Part shown: piece by piece, positions 43,060-50,279 of the stretch
Position numbering within the stretch: position 1 is the first letter of the stretch
How the letters are laid out: each line of letters opens with the position of its first letter
Assembly: GCA_050305935.1 (NCBI GenBank)
Contig: JBNLGG010000028.1
Span: 1 to 50,279 of the forward strand
DNA from: CAJXNP01 sp050305935
GTDB taxonomy: Bacteria > Bacteroidota > Bacteroidia > Cytophagales > Cyclobacteriaceae
Reading direction: 5' to 3'
DNA: 50,279 bases
Translations under genes and position numbers: made by a program
The notes under the pieces: generated by a model
The model's input: only the letters and a program-made list of their open reading frames with translations
Databases searched by the model: none
Told to the model about the DNA's origin: nothing

Positions 43060-44265
43060 ATGAGAAATCAGTTTATCAGGGTCAGGTTAATTCTAACTTC
43101 GTTGTTGTTGGTTGCATTTGGAGTGAATCAAAGTCTGAGTGCGCAAAATGACGGAGGTGAAGAAAAAGAGGCAAGCGACTACCTGCTCATCAGTGATCTT
43201 TCTGTTCAAATTGAGGCAACTAATGCCATCAATGACATGTACAATTTTAAATTCCAGCGAGCGTCCTTTCAATTTAAACGGCTAAAGGAAAAATACGCCA
43301 ATCACCCTTTGCCTTATTTTTTACTGGGATTAAACGAGTGGTGGAAAATTATGCCAAATCCCGAAATAGAAATATACGATGAAATTTTCCTTAGCTACAT
43401 GGACTCATCAATCATGGTAGCCGAAAATATGTATAAGGTGGACAGCACAAAGGTGGAGGCGGCTTTCTTTTTATCTGCGGCATATGGTTTTAAAGCGCGG
43501 CTTCATTCTGACAGGAGCAATTGGCTTAGGGCCGCTACGTATGGAAATAAGTCATTAAACTACCTGGAAGATTGTCGAAAAAGAGATGATCTGAGCCCCG
43601 AGTTGATGTTTGGTGATGGCCTTTACAACTACTTCTCAGTGTGGATCCGGGAGAATTATCCACAACTAAAGCCATTTATGGTATGGTTTGATAAAGGAGA
43701 TAAGGAACTGGGTCTTGATCAATTGACGGAGGTGGCACATAATGCTTTTTATACACGCACAGAAGCTCAGTTTTGGTTGATGCGAATTCTTTTTAGCGAA
43801 GAAAGGGATTACCGGGGCGCATTGGTTATAGCTGAATACCTCCACAACACCTTTCCGGATAATGCTTACTTCCATCGTCACTATGCCCGCATGCTCCACA
43901 GCACGGGTCAAAGAGTAATGGCAAAATACGTTTGTGAGGACATTCTCCACAAAATTGATTCGGGCATGATGGGGTATGAACAAAACAGTGGCCGGTGGGC
44001 AGCCTATTTTTTAGGAAGTATCAGCGAAAGCAATCGTGATGATGAAGAGGCTAAAAAATACTATCTAATGACGGTAAAGTTTGGCGAAGAGATAGAAGCG
44101 TACGAAACCGGGTATTATTTATATTCCTTGATTGGGCTGGCAAGGATAAGCGACCGGCAGGGGGACAAAAAGCAGGCAAAGGAATATCTGAAACTGGTTA
44201 AAAAATATGCAAAGAGGAAACACCCAGCCCATAAAGAAGCCCGTGAATACCTGAAAAATATCTGA
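43060..44265 (+). CDS. Exported TPR-like helical repeat protein
   Basis: The 401-residue protein has a signal peptide (to about residue 28, ending QSLSAQ) and helical repeats of TPR type: FKFQRASFQFKRLKEKYANH, PYFLLGLNEWWKI, FLSAAYGFKARLHSDRSNW, YFHRHYARMLHSTGQRVMAK, LIGLARISDRQGDKKQAKEY. Proteins of this composition are conserved in Cytophagales without a known function. The stop overlaps the start of the following membrane-protein gene by one base (TGATG), so the two are very likely translated together. Confidence 0.75.
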   Translation: MRNQFIRVRLILTSLLLVAFGVNQSLSAQNDGGEEKEASDYLLISDLSVQIEATNAINDMYNFKFQRASFQFKRLKEKYANHPLPYFLLGLNEWWKIMPNPEIEIYDEIFLSYMDSSIMVAENMYKVDSTKVEAAFFLSAAYGFKARLHSDRSNWLRAATYGNKSLNYLEDCRKRDDLSPELMFGDGLYNYFSVWIRENYPQLKPFMVWFDKGDKELGLDQLTEVAHNAFYTRTEAQFWLMRILFSEERDYRGALVIAEYLHNTFPDNAYFHRHYARMLHSTGQRVMAKYVCEDILHKIDSGMMGYEQNSGRWAAYFLGSISESNRDDEEAKKYYLMTVKFGEEIEAYETGYYLYSLIGLARISDRQGDKKQAKEYLKLVKKYAKRKHPAHKEAREYLKNI

Positions 44266-45602
44266 TGGAGGTAAAGGATCTGCTTATAACACCGGTATTA
44301 CTTACCATTGTGTTTGCCATGGCCTTCTATTTCCGGTCCCGGCTATCTGATCCGGTCATTTCCAAATACTTTATTCCCGGCCTTTCCCTTAAAATTTTTG
44401 GAGCAATTGCCCTGGGGCTCATTTATCAATTCTACTATGGCGGGGGTGATACCTTTACCTATTTTAACCTGGGAAGTAGATACATTTGGGAAGCATTTTT
44501 AGATAATCCGGCCCTGGCAGTAAAGTTAATTTTGGCAGGAAAGGAGTACAGCCCGGACACCTTCCAATATGCGTCGAGGATTTACACATATGGTGATTCT
44601 GCTTCCTATTTTATCGTAAGGATTGCCGGAATTTTTGACATACTGACACTTCACACTTATTCTGCCACAGCAGTATTGTTCGCGGTTGTCAGCTTTTCCG
44701 GAATGTGGGCATTGTTTTTGGTGTTTTACAGGCAATTTCCCCAATACCATTTTTACTTTGCTTTGGCAATATTTTTTATTCCTTCGTTGTTTTTCTGGGG
44801 TTCCGGAATTTTGAAAGACAGTATCACCCTGGCAGCGGTGGGATGGGTGACTTACGGAATTTACCAGGTCTTTTTTTTAAAAAAAGGGGTTATATTAAAT
44901 ACCATTATACTCCTATTGGCAATTTATGTGTTAGCCGTAGTCAAGATATATATTTTGCTATGCCTGCTTCCCGCTGCGTTGTTCTGGATATTTCATAGCT
45001 CCGTTAAAAGAATAAAAAATATAATCATCAGGCTTATGTTTGCGCCTTTCGTGATTACGATAGCGATTAGTCTTGGATATTTCGCAGTGGTCAAGGTGAG
45101 TGAAACAGATCCCAGGTATAACCTGGAAACACTGTCATATACCGCTCAGAGCACTGCGGAATGGATACATTATGTAAGTGAGCGTGAAGGTGGATCTGCT
45201 TACACACTGGGCGATTTTGACTACAGTCCTGCTGGTATGGTGCGCAAGTTTCCCCTGGCAGTTTGGGTAACACTTTACAGGCCCTACATTTGGGAATCCC
45301 ATAATATTGTCATGTTGCTTTCCGCCCTTGAAAGTTTGGCAATGTTATTCCTGACTTTTTATGTGATGTACAAGGCGGGATTGCGTCATTTTTTTTCTGC
45401 GATTACTTCGAAGCCAATTGTCATTTTTTGTTTTGTCTTCTCCATTATGTTTGCCTTTGCGGTGGGTGTGACAACCTACAATTTCGGATCTCTGGTAAGG
45501 TATAAAATCCCAATGATCCCCTTTTTTGTTTCAGGCTTATTTATTATCCTGTATTATTCAAAACTAGAAAAATACAAAGCTTCATTACGTAATACACTAT
45601 AG
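44265..45602 (+). CDS. Polytopic membrane protein of unknown function, possibly GT-C-like
   Basis: The 445-residue protein has about ten or eleven predicted membrane helices. The loop after helix 2 reads IYQFYYGGGDTFTYFNLGSR; an acidic residue in an early extracytoplasmic loop is a feature of GT-C-type glycosyltransferases and O-antigen-ligase-like proteins, but this is weak evidence. Another marked segment is FIPSLFFWGSGILKDSITLA. It is coupled to the upstream TPR gene, and its last 49 bases overlap the convergent glycosyltransferase gene. Function not known; polysaccharide handling is a guess from context. Confidence 0.65.
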   Translation: MEVKDLLITPVLLTIVFAMAFYFRSRLSDPVISKYFIPGLSLKIFGAIALGLIYQFYYGGGDTFTYFNLGSRYIWEAFLDNPALAVKLILAGKEYSPDTFQYASRIYTYGDSASYFIVRIAGIFDILTLHTYSATAVLFAVVSFSGMWALFLVFYRQFPQYHFYFALAIFFIPSLFFWGSGILKDSITLAAVGWVTYGIYQVFFLKKGVILNTIILLLAIYVLAVVKIYILLCLLPAALFWIFHSSVKRIKNIIIRLMFAPFVITIAISLGYFAVVKVSETDPRYNLETLSYTAQSTAEWIHYVSEREGGSAYTLGDFDYSPAGMVRKFPLAVWVTLYRPYIWESHNIVMLLSALESLAMLFLTFYVMYKAGLRHFFSAITSKPIVIFCFVFSIMFAFAVGVTTYNFGSLVRYKIPMIPFFVSGLFIILYYSKLEKYKASLRNTL

Positions 45603-46624
45603 TTTTCGGCGACCCAATCCCTTCCTTTTTTCCCTAATTTTTGCCTTAATTCCGGATTCAAAAGCAGCTTTTTGAGCACTTCAAGCCATTCATCATCCGA
45701 CTCGACCAAAAACCCGTTTTCATTGTCTGCGATAATATTTTTATTCACCCCCACCGGGCTTGCCACCGCAGGAATTCCCAACGACAAATACTGAATAATT
45801 TTAAATCCACACTTTCCCTCCTCCCAGATTTCATCTTCCAGGGGCATTATTCCTATATCAAATGTCAACAACTGTTCTATTTCACTTTCTTTCCTCCAGG
45901 GAATAAACTGGCAATTTATTTCCTCCAGGCACGGTGGTTGGTTAGAGATTACAGAAAAAGTGAAGGCAACTTCCTTTTGGAGTTTCACTAACGCTTTTTC
46001 TATGGTTTTAAGATACCTCGCAGTTGAGTGGGTTCCTGTCCACCCGATCGTCAGCGGGTGATTGTTGTCATGTGTTTTTATCCGGTTATGACGTTTCTCG
46101 GTATCAACTACCGTTGGATTTAAAATGACATTGCTATTGAATTTTAAAGCATATTCTTTTAAATAATCATTACCCACACTCACCCGCCAACTTATTTGAC
46201 AGATATAGGCCACTTTATAATGAAACTTGAGGAACGAAGAAATTTTATTTGCTTCTGAGGTATTTGGCAGCCAAATGGCATCATCGAAATCGTAAATAAT
46301 TTTCCGTCGAAAAATTTTTGCAATGATAAACTCAAAGACCGGTGGCCCCAGGGGCGCCACTTCCCTATGTATAAAAACAAATTCAAAACGGTGGCAATTC
46401 AATAAAGTGTAAAATCTGCGGAAAAAGCCGAGAGAAAGATATAGAACCTTGAGCGGGAACTTTCCTTTGGCATACAGGATATCCCAAGCTTTCTTCGTCC
46501 AAAATGACTGAAATCTGTATTGATAACCCTGCGTGTGAAAATGGGGAAGGTAATGTTCAAAACGGAATCGCTGGGAAGGCGCTTCACCCAGGGGATAGGG
46601 TGCAAGTATCAGTACTTTTTTCAT
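45554..46624 (-). CDS. GT-B-type glycosyltransferase (group 1/GT4-like)
   Basis: The 356 residues show a two-domain retaining glycosyltransferase. The N-terminal half has LAPYPLGEAPSQRFRFEHYL and the segment IIYDFDDAIW typical of Bacteroidota GT4-like enzymes. The C-terminal half has IGWTGTHSTARYL and the donor-binding region FDIGIMPLEDEIWEEGKCGF, then KIIQYLSLGIPAVASPVGVN. Donor and acceptor are unknown. The ATG shares one base with the panB stop (TAATG), an unlikely functional pairing but clear coupling. The 3' end overlaps the convergent membrane gene by 49 bases. Confidence 0.87.
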   Translation of the reverse strand: MKKVLILAPYPLGEAPSQRFRFEHYLPHFHTQGYQYRFQSFWTKKAWDILYAKGKFPLKVLYLSLGFFRRFYTLLNCHRFEFVFIHREVAPLGPPVFEFIIAKIFRRKIIYDFDDAIWLPNTSEANKISSFLKFHYKVAYICQISWRVSVGNDYLKEYALKFNSNVILNPTVVDTEKRHNRIKTHDNNHPLTIGWTGTHSTARYLKTIEKALVKLQKEVAFTFSVISNQPPCLEEINCQFIPWRKESEIEQLLTFDIGIMPLEDEIWEEGKCGFKIIQYLSLGIPAVASPVGVNKNIIADNENGFLVESDDEWLEVLKKLLLNPELRQKLGKKGRDWVAENYSVLRNEALYFSSFE

Positions 46625-47442
46625 TAATAGCTCTCTTCTTTCGAAGGAAAATCCCTGCTTTTAATGTCTTTTACATAATTGGATACCGCTTCCGTAATAA
46701 TTGTCTCCAGATCGGCATATCTTCTAAGAAAACGTGGATTAAACTCTTTATTTATACCTAACATATCATGCATTACCAAGACCTGCCCGTCGGCGTAAGG
46801 CCCTGCGCCAATTCCAATCGTTGGGATTTTGATGGCCTCCGATACTTTTTTGCTTAATTCGGATGGAATTTTTTCTAGCACGATACCGAAGCAACCGTAT
46901 GATTCCAGGGCAACGGCATCAGCGATTAGCTTCTCCGCCTCCTCCTCTTCCTTTGCCCGAACCGAATAGGTGCCAAACTTGTAAATGGACTGTGGCGTCA
47001 GCCCCAAGTGACCCATCACAGGTACTCCTGCACTAAGAATCCTTTCAACAGATTCCCTGATTTCCTTCCCACCCTCCATTTTTACGGCGTGGGCACCGGA
47101 TTCCTTCATGATTCGAATGGCTGATCGAAGCGCTTCCGATGAATTTCCCTGATACGATCCAAAAGGTATATCCACAACAACCAATGCCCTTTTTACCGCT
47201 TTAATCACAGATGTAGCATGGTAGATCATCTGATCCAGCGTAATGGGAAGGGTAGTCTCATTGCCAGCCATTACGTTAGAGGCTGAATCCCCAACTAATA
47301 TGATATCGACATTTGCCGCATCAATTAGCCTGGCCATGGAATAATCATATGCTGTCAGCATACTAATTTTTACCCCATTGTTTTTCATCTCCTGAAGCTG
47401 GTGGGTGGTTACTCTTTTGATTTGGGCAAATTGTGTGGACAT
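46624..47442 (-). CDS. panB: 3-methyl-2-oxobutanoate hydroxymethyltransferase (ketopantoate synthesis)
   Basis: PanB makes ketopantoate from 2-oxoisovalerate and 5,10-methylene-THF, the first committed step to pantothenate and CoA. The 272-residue protein has the magnesium and substrate residues in LVGDSASNVMAGNETTLPI and VVDIPFGSYQ, with VKMEGG and the catalytic glutamate in GIVLEKIP. It ends a leftward run from the Lrp gene. Its ATG is only eight bases from an inverted-repeat end of the four-helix-bundle cassette, so the cassette may supply or disturb its transcription. Confidence 0.96.
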   Translation of the reverse strand: MSTQFAQIKRVTTHQLQEMKNNGVKISMLTAYDYSMARLIDAANVDIILVGDSASNVMAGNETTLPITLDQMIYHATSVIKAVKRALVVVDIPFGSYQGNSSEALRSAIRIMKESGAHAVKMEGGKEIRESVERILSAGVPVMGHLGLTPQSIYKFGTYSVRAKEEEEAEKLIADAVALESYGCFGIVLEKIPSELSKKVSEAIKIPTIGIGAGPYADGQVLVMHDMLGINKEFNPRFLRRYADLETIITEAVSNYVKDIKSRDFPSKEESY

Positions 47443-47449
47443 CGTTTTA

Positions 47450-47468
47450 ATTTCGGATTTTAGATTTT
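47450..47468 (-). repeat. Left end of imperfect inverted repeat around the four-helix-bundle gene
   Basis: The minus strand here reads AAAATCTAAAATCCGAAAT. It matches the plus-strand sequence at 48002-48020 in 16 of 19 positions, so the two form an inverted repeat 571 bp apart end to end. TTCGGA-type units recur nearby at 47473, 47588 and 47602. Confidence 0.5.
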
Positions 47469-47597
47469 GGAATTCGGACTTGTGCTCACCTAAATTTTAT
47501 TATGCTGGAATAGTCATATATAAACAACTTCCCTCCAATGAGGGGAGAATGATTTTCTGGACAATAAGCTTCATTCTTCATTTGGATTTCGGACTGA

Positions 47598-47957
47598 TTA
47601 TTTCGGATTGTTTTTCTTGGCAGTCTTTCCCGATGCGGTAAATATAGCAGTTAGCTCATCTGCTTCTTTAATTAATTCAAGAACTTCTTGATCTTTCAAA
47701 AGATTGGCCTCATCAATTAATTCAAGCCAAAATTGAGTTTCATCACATTCTTCCTCTACAATTGTAATTTTTGATATAAAATCCCGTGCGCTCCTAGCTC
47801 TGCATGCAGCACGATAATTAGCTGCTACAGAAGTACCAGATCTTATTATTTGGTTTGCAATTGTATTTCCCGCTCTTGTATTAGGTAATTGATTGACTAA
47901 TGTAATTATTCTTAAGGAAAAATTTTTCGTTCTATTTTCTAATTCCTGATTAGTCAT
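47598..47957 (-). CDS. Four-helix-bundle protein (S23 / 23S rRNA intervening-sequence type)
   Basis: The 119 residues fit the S23/IVS family: FSLRIITLVNQLPNTRAG, then IANQIIRSGTSVAANYRAAC, RARSARDFISKITIVEEECD and ETQFWLELIDEANLL, four amphipathic helices. These proteins form pentameric barrels and resemble the accessory protein Avd of diversity-generating retroelements, but no reverse transcriptase or variable repeat is present here. Cellular role unknown. The lysine-rich C-terminal tail (KTAKKNNPK) is partly encoded by one of the TTTCGGA-type repeat units, so the tail looks derived from the repeat. Confidence 0.9.
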   Translation of the reverse strand: MTNQELENRTKNFSLRIITLVNQLPNTRAGNTIANQIIRSGTSVAANYRAACRARSARDFISKITIVEEECDETQFWLELIDEANLLKDQEVLELIKEADELTAIFTASGKTAKKNNPK

Positions 47958-48001
47958 TACTGTATTAAATTATTTAGACTGGTTTACCAATTCCGCAATC
48001 A

Positions 48002-48020
48002 AAAATCTAACATCCCAACT
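48002..48020 (+). repeat. Right end of imperfect inverted repeat around the four-helix-bundle gene
   Basis: AAAATCTAACATCCCAACT matches the minus-strand sequence at 47450-47468 in 16 of 19 positions. Its last two bases lie in the stop codon of the phosphoribosyltransferase gene. Similar short units (AATTCCGCAATC at 47989-48000) adjoin it. Confidence 0.5.
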
Positions 48021-48525
48021 AATATAAATATACCCCCTCACTTCCCTTTTTCAATACCACTTCCACATGTTCCTTAAGGGTCGTGGATAGTTCATATCCC
48101 GTAAAATCTGATGAAATAGGAAACAGGCTGTGGCCCCGGTCGACTAAAGCTACAGTCTGTACTTTTTTTACGTCGGCATCAATGATTGGCTTCAGCGCAT
48201 ATAAGAAAGTGCGTCCGGTATTAAGCACATCATCCACCAGTATGAGGGCAGTCTTCCTCAATAATTTTTTGTCGCAATCGATGGTCACTTCGTTTGATGC
48301 AGGATCTTTTTTATTCACATTTACCTTAACCAGGTACAATTCAATCGGGGATATCTCCTTGAGTTCCTTCATCAGGTATTCCGCCAGCATATAGCCCGAT
48401 TCCGGGATTCCAGCTATAATCAATTTCTTTTCTTGATGGTTTTTCTCATAAATTTCATAGGCTATCCTTTTGACAATTTGAAAAACCTTTTTTTTATCAA
48501 GAATCAGGGTACTGGTTTTGGTCAT
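48019..48525 (-). CDS. Phosphoribosyltransferase-domain protein (PyrR-like)
   Basis: The 168 residues form a type I phosphoribosyltransferase fold with the PRPP-binding loop TALILVDDVLNTGRTF, plus an N-terminal hood and LIIAGIPESGYMLAEYL. PyrR or hypoxanthine-type transferases are the closest patterns, but the specific base or regulatory role cannot be read from sequence. The TAG stop coincides with the end of the inverted repeat, so the extreme C-terminus (GVYLY) may have been shaped by the neighbouring insertion. The Lrp-type regulator gene ends 11 bases upstream. Confidence 0.85.
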   Translation of the reverse strand: MTKTSTLILDKKKVFQIVKRIAYEIYEKNHQEKKLIIAGIPESGYMLAEYLMKELKEISPIELYLVKVNVNKKDPASNEVTIDCDKKLLRKTALILVDDVLNTGRTFLYALKPIIDADVKKVQTVALVDRGHSLFPISSDFTGYELSTTLKEHVEVVLKKGSEGVYLY

Positions 48526-48536
48526 AGCAATTCACT

Positions 48537-49007
48537 TTAATTGACAGGCAGTATTTTGCTGTCTTTGTAGGTCGAAAGTACAACCATTGACTGCATATTG
48601 TCAACCTCTTTAATTTCGCTCACCTTTTCAAGCATCAATTTCTGATACGACTGAATGTCCTTTGAAATTACTTTTAAAATAAAATCACCAGCCCCCGTAA
48701 TATGGTGACATTCTATCACTTCCTCAATGTTCTTGATAGCATCAATAAATCCTTCGAACTTAGCTTTGTTATGACCATTTAATGAAACGATAACAAAAGT
48801 GGTTACCCCCAGGCCAATCTTCGCATTATCAAGTTTGGCGTGGTAGCTGACGATAATTCCAAGCTGCTCCAACTTTTTGACCCTTTCAAGAGTGGGTGCT
48901 GGCGATAAGCCTATTTCCTCTGAAAGTTTGGCATTGGTGATGCGGCCTTGTGCCTGAAGGATGGATAGAATTCTGCGATCCAGAGAATCCAGTTTATGGT
49001 TGTTCAT
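48537..49007 (-). CDS. Lrp/AsnC-family transcriptional regulator
   Basis: The 156-residue protein has the N-terminal winged helix-turn-helix (LDSLDRRILSILQAQGRITN, AKLSEEIGLSPAPTLERVKK) and the C-terminal RAM/AsnC ligand domain (VIECHHITGAGDFILKVISK). The family senses amino acids or related metabolites and often controls neighbouring genes. Here it lies directly upstream of the phosphoribosyltransferase gene. An exact -7-like TAATTTTG occurs at 49016-49023 on the minus strand, only eight bases before the ATG, which would give an almost leaderless transcript. Confidence 0.92.
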   Translation of the reverse strand: MNNHKLDSLDRRILSILQAQGRITNAKLSEEIGLSPAPTLERVKKLEQLGIIVSYHAKLDNAKIGLGVTTFVIVSLNGHNKAKFEGFIDAIKNIEEVIECHHITGAGDFILKVISKDIQSYQKLMLEKVSEIKEVDNMQSMVVLSTYKDSKILPVN

Positions 49008-49148
49008 GATGTTGTCAAAATTATATTTTGTTGCAAGTTATTATGAATGAATAATATTTTATAAAAATATAGGATTGTTTTTAAAAGTTTTGAGAATACC
49101 AGTGTGTTTATTCACCAACGAAAATCGCCGGGGGTGGTGGAGGATTTT

Positions 49149-49181
49149 TTATGTAAAAAATTCAATTTTTGATTTACATAA
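49149..49181. repeat. AT-rich inverted repeat between the T9SS cargo gene and the Lrp gene
   Basis: TTATGTAAA (49149-49157) and TTTACATAA (49173-49181) are exact reverse complements around a 15-base centre, 22 bases after the stop of the T9SS cargo gene. It could be a weak terminator for that gene or a regulator site. There is no GC-rich stem or clear T-run. Confidence 0.35.
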
Positions 49182-49202
49182 TATGCCTCTTTTTGGATTC
49201 AC

Positions 49203-50279
49203 CTATTTAAGCACAATCTTCTCGGTAGTCGAGCTACCGGCGGCATCGATCCGAATGTAATAAGTGCCGGAAGAATAGGTACTCATGTCCAGCTCCACCA
49301 AGTTGAGTCCCCGGGGTAAATTGGAATACTTAATTTCACGGATCAGGTTTCCGTCTGCGGCCACTAGCTGGACGATAACATCACTCCTTTCTGGGATCAT
49401 CACCGGGACGTTGATTTTATCAACCACCGGATTTGGGTAGGGTGTAATTACATTTAATTCGTCCGTGAAAGAAATGCAATCCAGATTGTCCCGGTAATTC
49501 GATTCTTCCATGCCATATCCATCCGTCAACAACTCCATGCAAATATTCGAAAGCGCCTTTGAAGGCATACTGGATATTTGAAAACTCATTTGATAGGCAT
49601 AAACCTCTCCCGGTAAAAGCGAATACGGTATGGTTTCGAAGGTATTAAAAAGACTACCAAAATTGATTTTTATTTGCGGATCAGTGAGGACAATCGTGCC
49701 GTTATTGATAATTCGCACCACAAACCTGATTTGATCATCCACAACCGAAGGCGTAATGCTCTGGATCGCCGCTTCCAGGACAGGATTGACAATTGATATA
49801 TTCAATTGGCTAGTGTCTGTGCAATTAAATTCATTATAAGCAATTAATTTAGGTACTTCAGTACCAATCTGCTGATAGGTGTAACCTACATTGATATCAG
49901 TGCTTTCATCCTCATTGTTCTCGCTAAAATCCCACAGGTAACTCGTGGCATTTTTCGACTCATTTTCAAAGTCCACCTCCATCGGTGGTGCACCATATGC
50001 TGGGAAAGCGGTAAATTTTGAAGTTGGAGCAGGATTAATCGTCAATGTTTTCATCCGGCTGTTGAAACAATTCCTTTGCGTAGTAACCATTAGTTTGACA
50101 CTATGATTTCCCGCCGGAATCCCATTGGAACTAAAATTCTCATTGTAAGAAACAATGCTATTATCCATAGACCATTGAAAGGCATTGATGGGGTCATTCG
50201 GAGAGGTGGATAGATTAGTAAACAGAACATCGGTATGCTCACAGTTTCCTTCGGTAACAAAGTCAACTTCCGGCAAAGG
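49203..50279 (-). CDS. T9SS type A sorting-domain protein with PKD-like domains, C-terminal fragment
   Basis: The frame runs off the right edge of the window, so only about 358 C-terminal residues are visible. They contain a PKD-type Ig-like repeat (NRKMKTL-like NSRMKTLTINPAP, YLWDFSENNEDESTDINVGY, then a loop with NEFNCTDTSQLNI), a CARDB-like segment (about AAIQSITPSVVDDQIRF onward) and the T9SS type A sorting tail (TPYPNPVVDKINVPV, LPRGLNLVELDMSTYSSGTY, then TEKIVLK). The protein is exported by the type IX system and anchored or released at the surface. The N-terminal function lies outside the window. Confidence 0.92.
   Translation of the reverse strand, partial: PLPEVDFVTEGNCEHTDVLFTNLSTSPNDPINAFQWSMDNSIVSYNENFSSNGIPAGNHSVKLMVTTQRNCFNSRMKTLTINPAPTSKFTAFPAYGAPPMEVDFENESKNATSYLWDFSENNEDESTDINVGYTYQQIGTEVPKLIAYNEFNCTDTSQLNISIVNPVLEAAIQSITPSVVDDQIRFVVRIINNGTIVLTDPQIKINFGSLFNTFETIPYSLLPGEVYAYQMSFQISSMPSKALSNICMELLTDGYGMEESNYRDNLDCISFTDELNVITPYPNPVVDKINVPVMIPERSDVIVQLVAADGNLIREIKYSNLPRGLNLVELDMSTYSSGTYYIRIDAAGSSTTEKIVLK

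Larger units (their letters stand above)
47450..48020 (-). mobile_element. Candidate four-helix-bundle (S23/IVS-like) insertion cassette
   Basis: A 571-bp unit is bounded by 19-bp imperfect inverted repeats and holds one gene for an S23-like four-helix-bundle protein. It starts inside the stop codon of the phosphoribosyltransferase gene and ends eight bases before the panB ATG, interrupting an otherwise tight leftward gene run. S23 proteins are classically encoded in intervening sequences of 23S rRNA genes; mobility of this copy is inference. No transposase and no clear target duplication are seen. Confidence 0.35.

Noticed and set aside
47598..47957. Diversity-generating retroelement suggested by an Avd-like four-helix-bundle protein
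   Set aside because: No reverse transcriptase, template repeat or variable repeat is present nearby; the S23-type assignment is simpler.

Overview
The window looks like chromosomal DNA from a gliding-type member of the Bacteroidota, most likely order Cytophagales. The evidence is a PorP/SprF-family protein and a T9SS C-terminal sorting domain at its two ends, a DUF2723 membrane protein, a DUF5916 barrel protein, the gene order purH-mreB-mreC-mreD-mrdA-rodA, the near absence of Shine-Dalgarno sequences, and several upstream elements of the Bacteroidetes sigma type (TTG, about 20 bases, TAnnTTTG). No tRNA, rRNA, CRISPR array, transposase or phage gene was found. Most of the window is ordinary core genome.

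Layout. 1-2.8 kb: end of a PorP/SprF gene, then two tandem lactonase-fold beta-propeller genes. 3-10.6 kb: purH and the rod-shape/elongasome cluster (mreBCD, PBP2, RodA), with a small LEA14-like lipoprotein. 10.7-16.5 kb: an unknown exported protein, an arginine deiminase, a free methionine-R-sulfoxide reductase, ribD, prmC and a thiamine-pyrophosphokinase-like protein. 16.6-23.2 kb: a 1145-residue TPR/PD40/OmpA/LysM envelope protein, then a minus-strand ABC importer of the iron-chelate/cobalamin type. 23.2-23.6 kb: a gene-poor stretch with a strong intrinsic terminator that may end a small RNA. 23.6-33.5 kb (minus strand): DUF5916 protein, a ComM/YifB gene broken by one extra base, gmhA, a small membrane protein, an MsbA-like ABC exporter, a Wzi/RemB-like outer-membrane protein and a TPR protein.

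33.6-39 kb (plus strand): zinc-independent ribosomal protein L31 with a very clear promoter and terminator, then a tight run of a GlmU-like nucleotidyltransferase, holB, hemC, a lipoprotein peptidyl-prolyl isomerase and an RmlD-like reductase. 39-46.6 kb: a small outer-membrane protein, the DUF2723 protein, a TPR plus polytopic-membrane gene pair, and a glycosyltransferase. 46.6-50.3 kb (minus strand): panB, a four-helix-bundle (S23-like) gene, a phosphoribosyltransferase, an Lrp/AsnC regulator, and the C-terminus of a large T9SS cargo protein.

The themes are envelope building (elongasome, heptose/lipid export, glycosylation, OmpA/LysM anchoring), cofactor synthesis (riboflavin, pantothenate, haem) and outer-membrane or secreted proteins. 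The points most worth a second look are the four-helix-bundle cassette, which sits between imperfect inverted repeats and fits exactly between a stop codon and the panB start; the putative terminated small RNA or leader at 23.28-23.42 kb; the single-base frameshift in yifB; a degenerate repeat inside the OmpA/LysM protein; and a perfect inverted repeat just before the first lactonase gene. I saw no clear new multi-gene defence or biosynthetic system.
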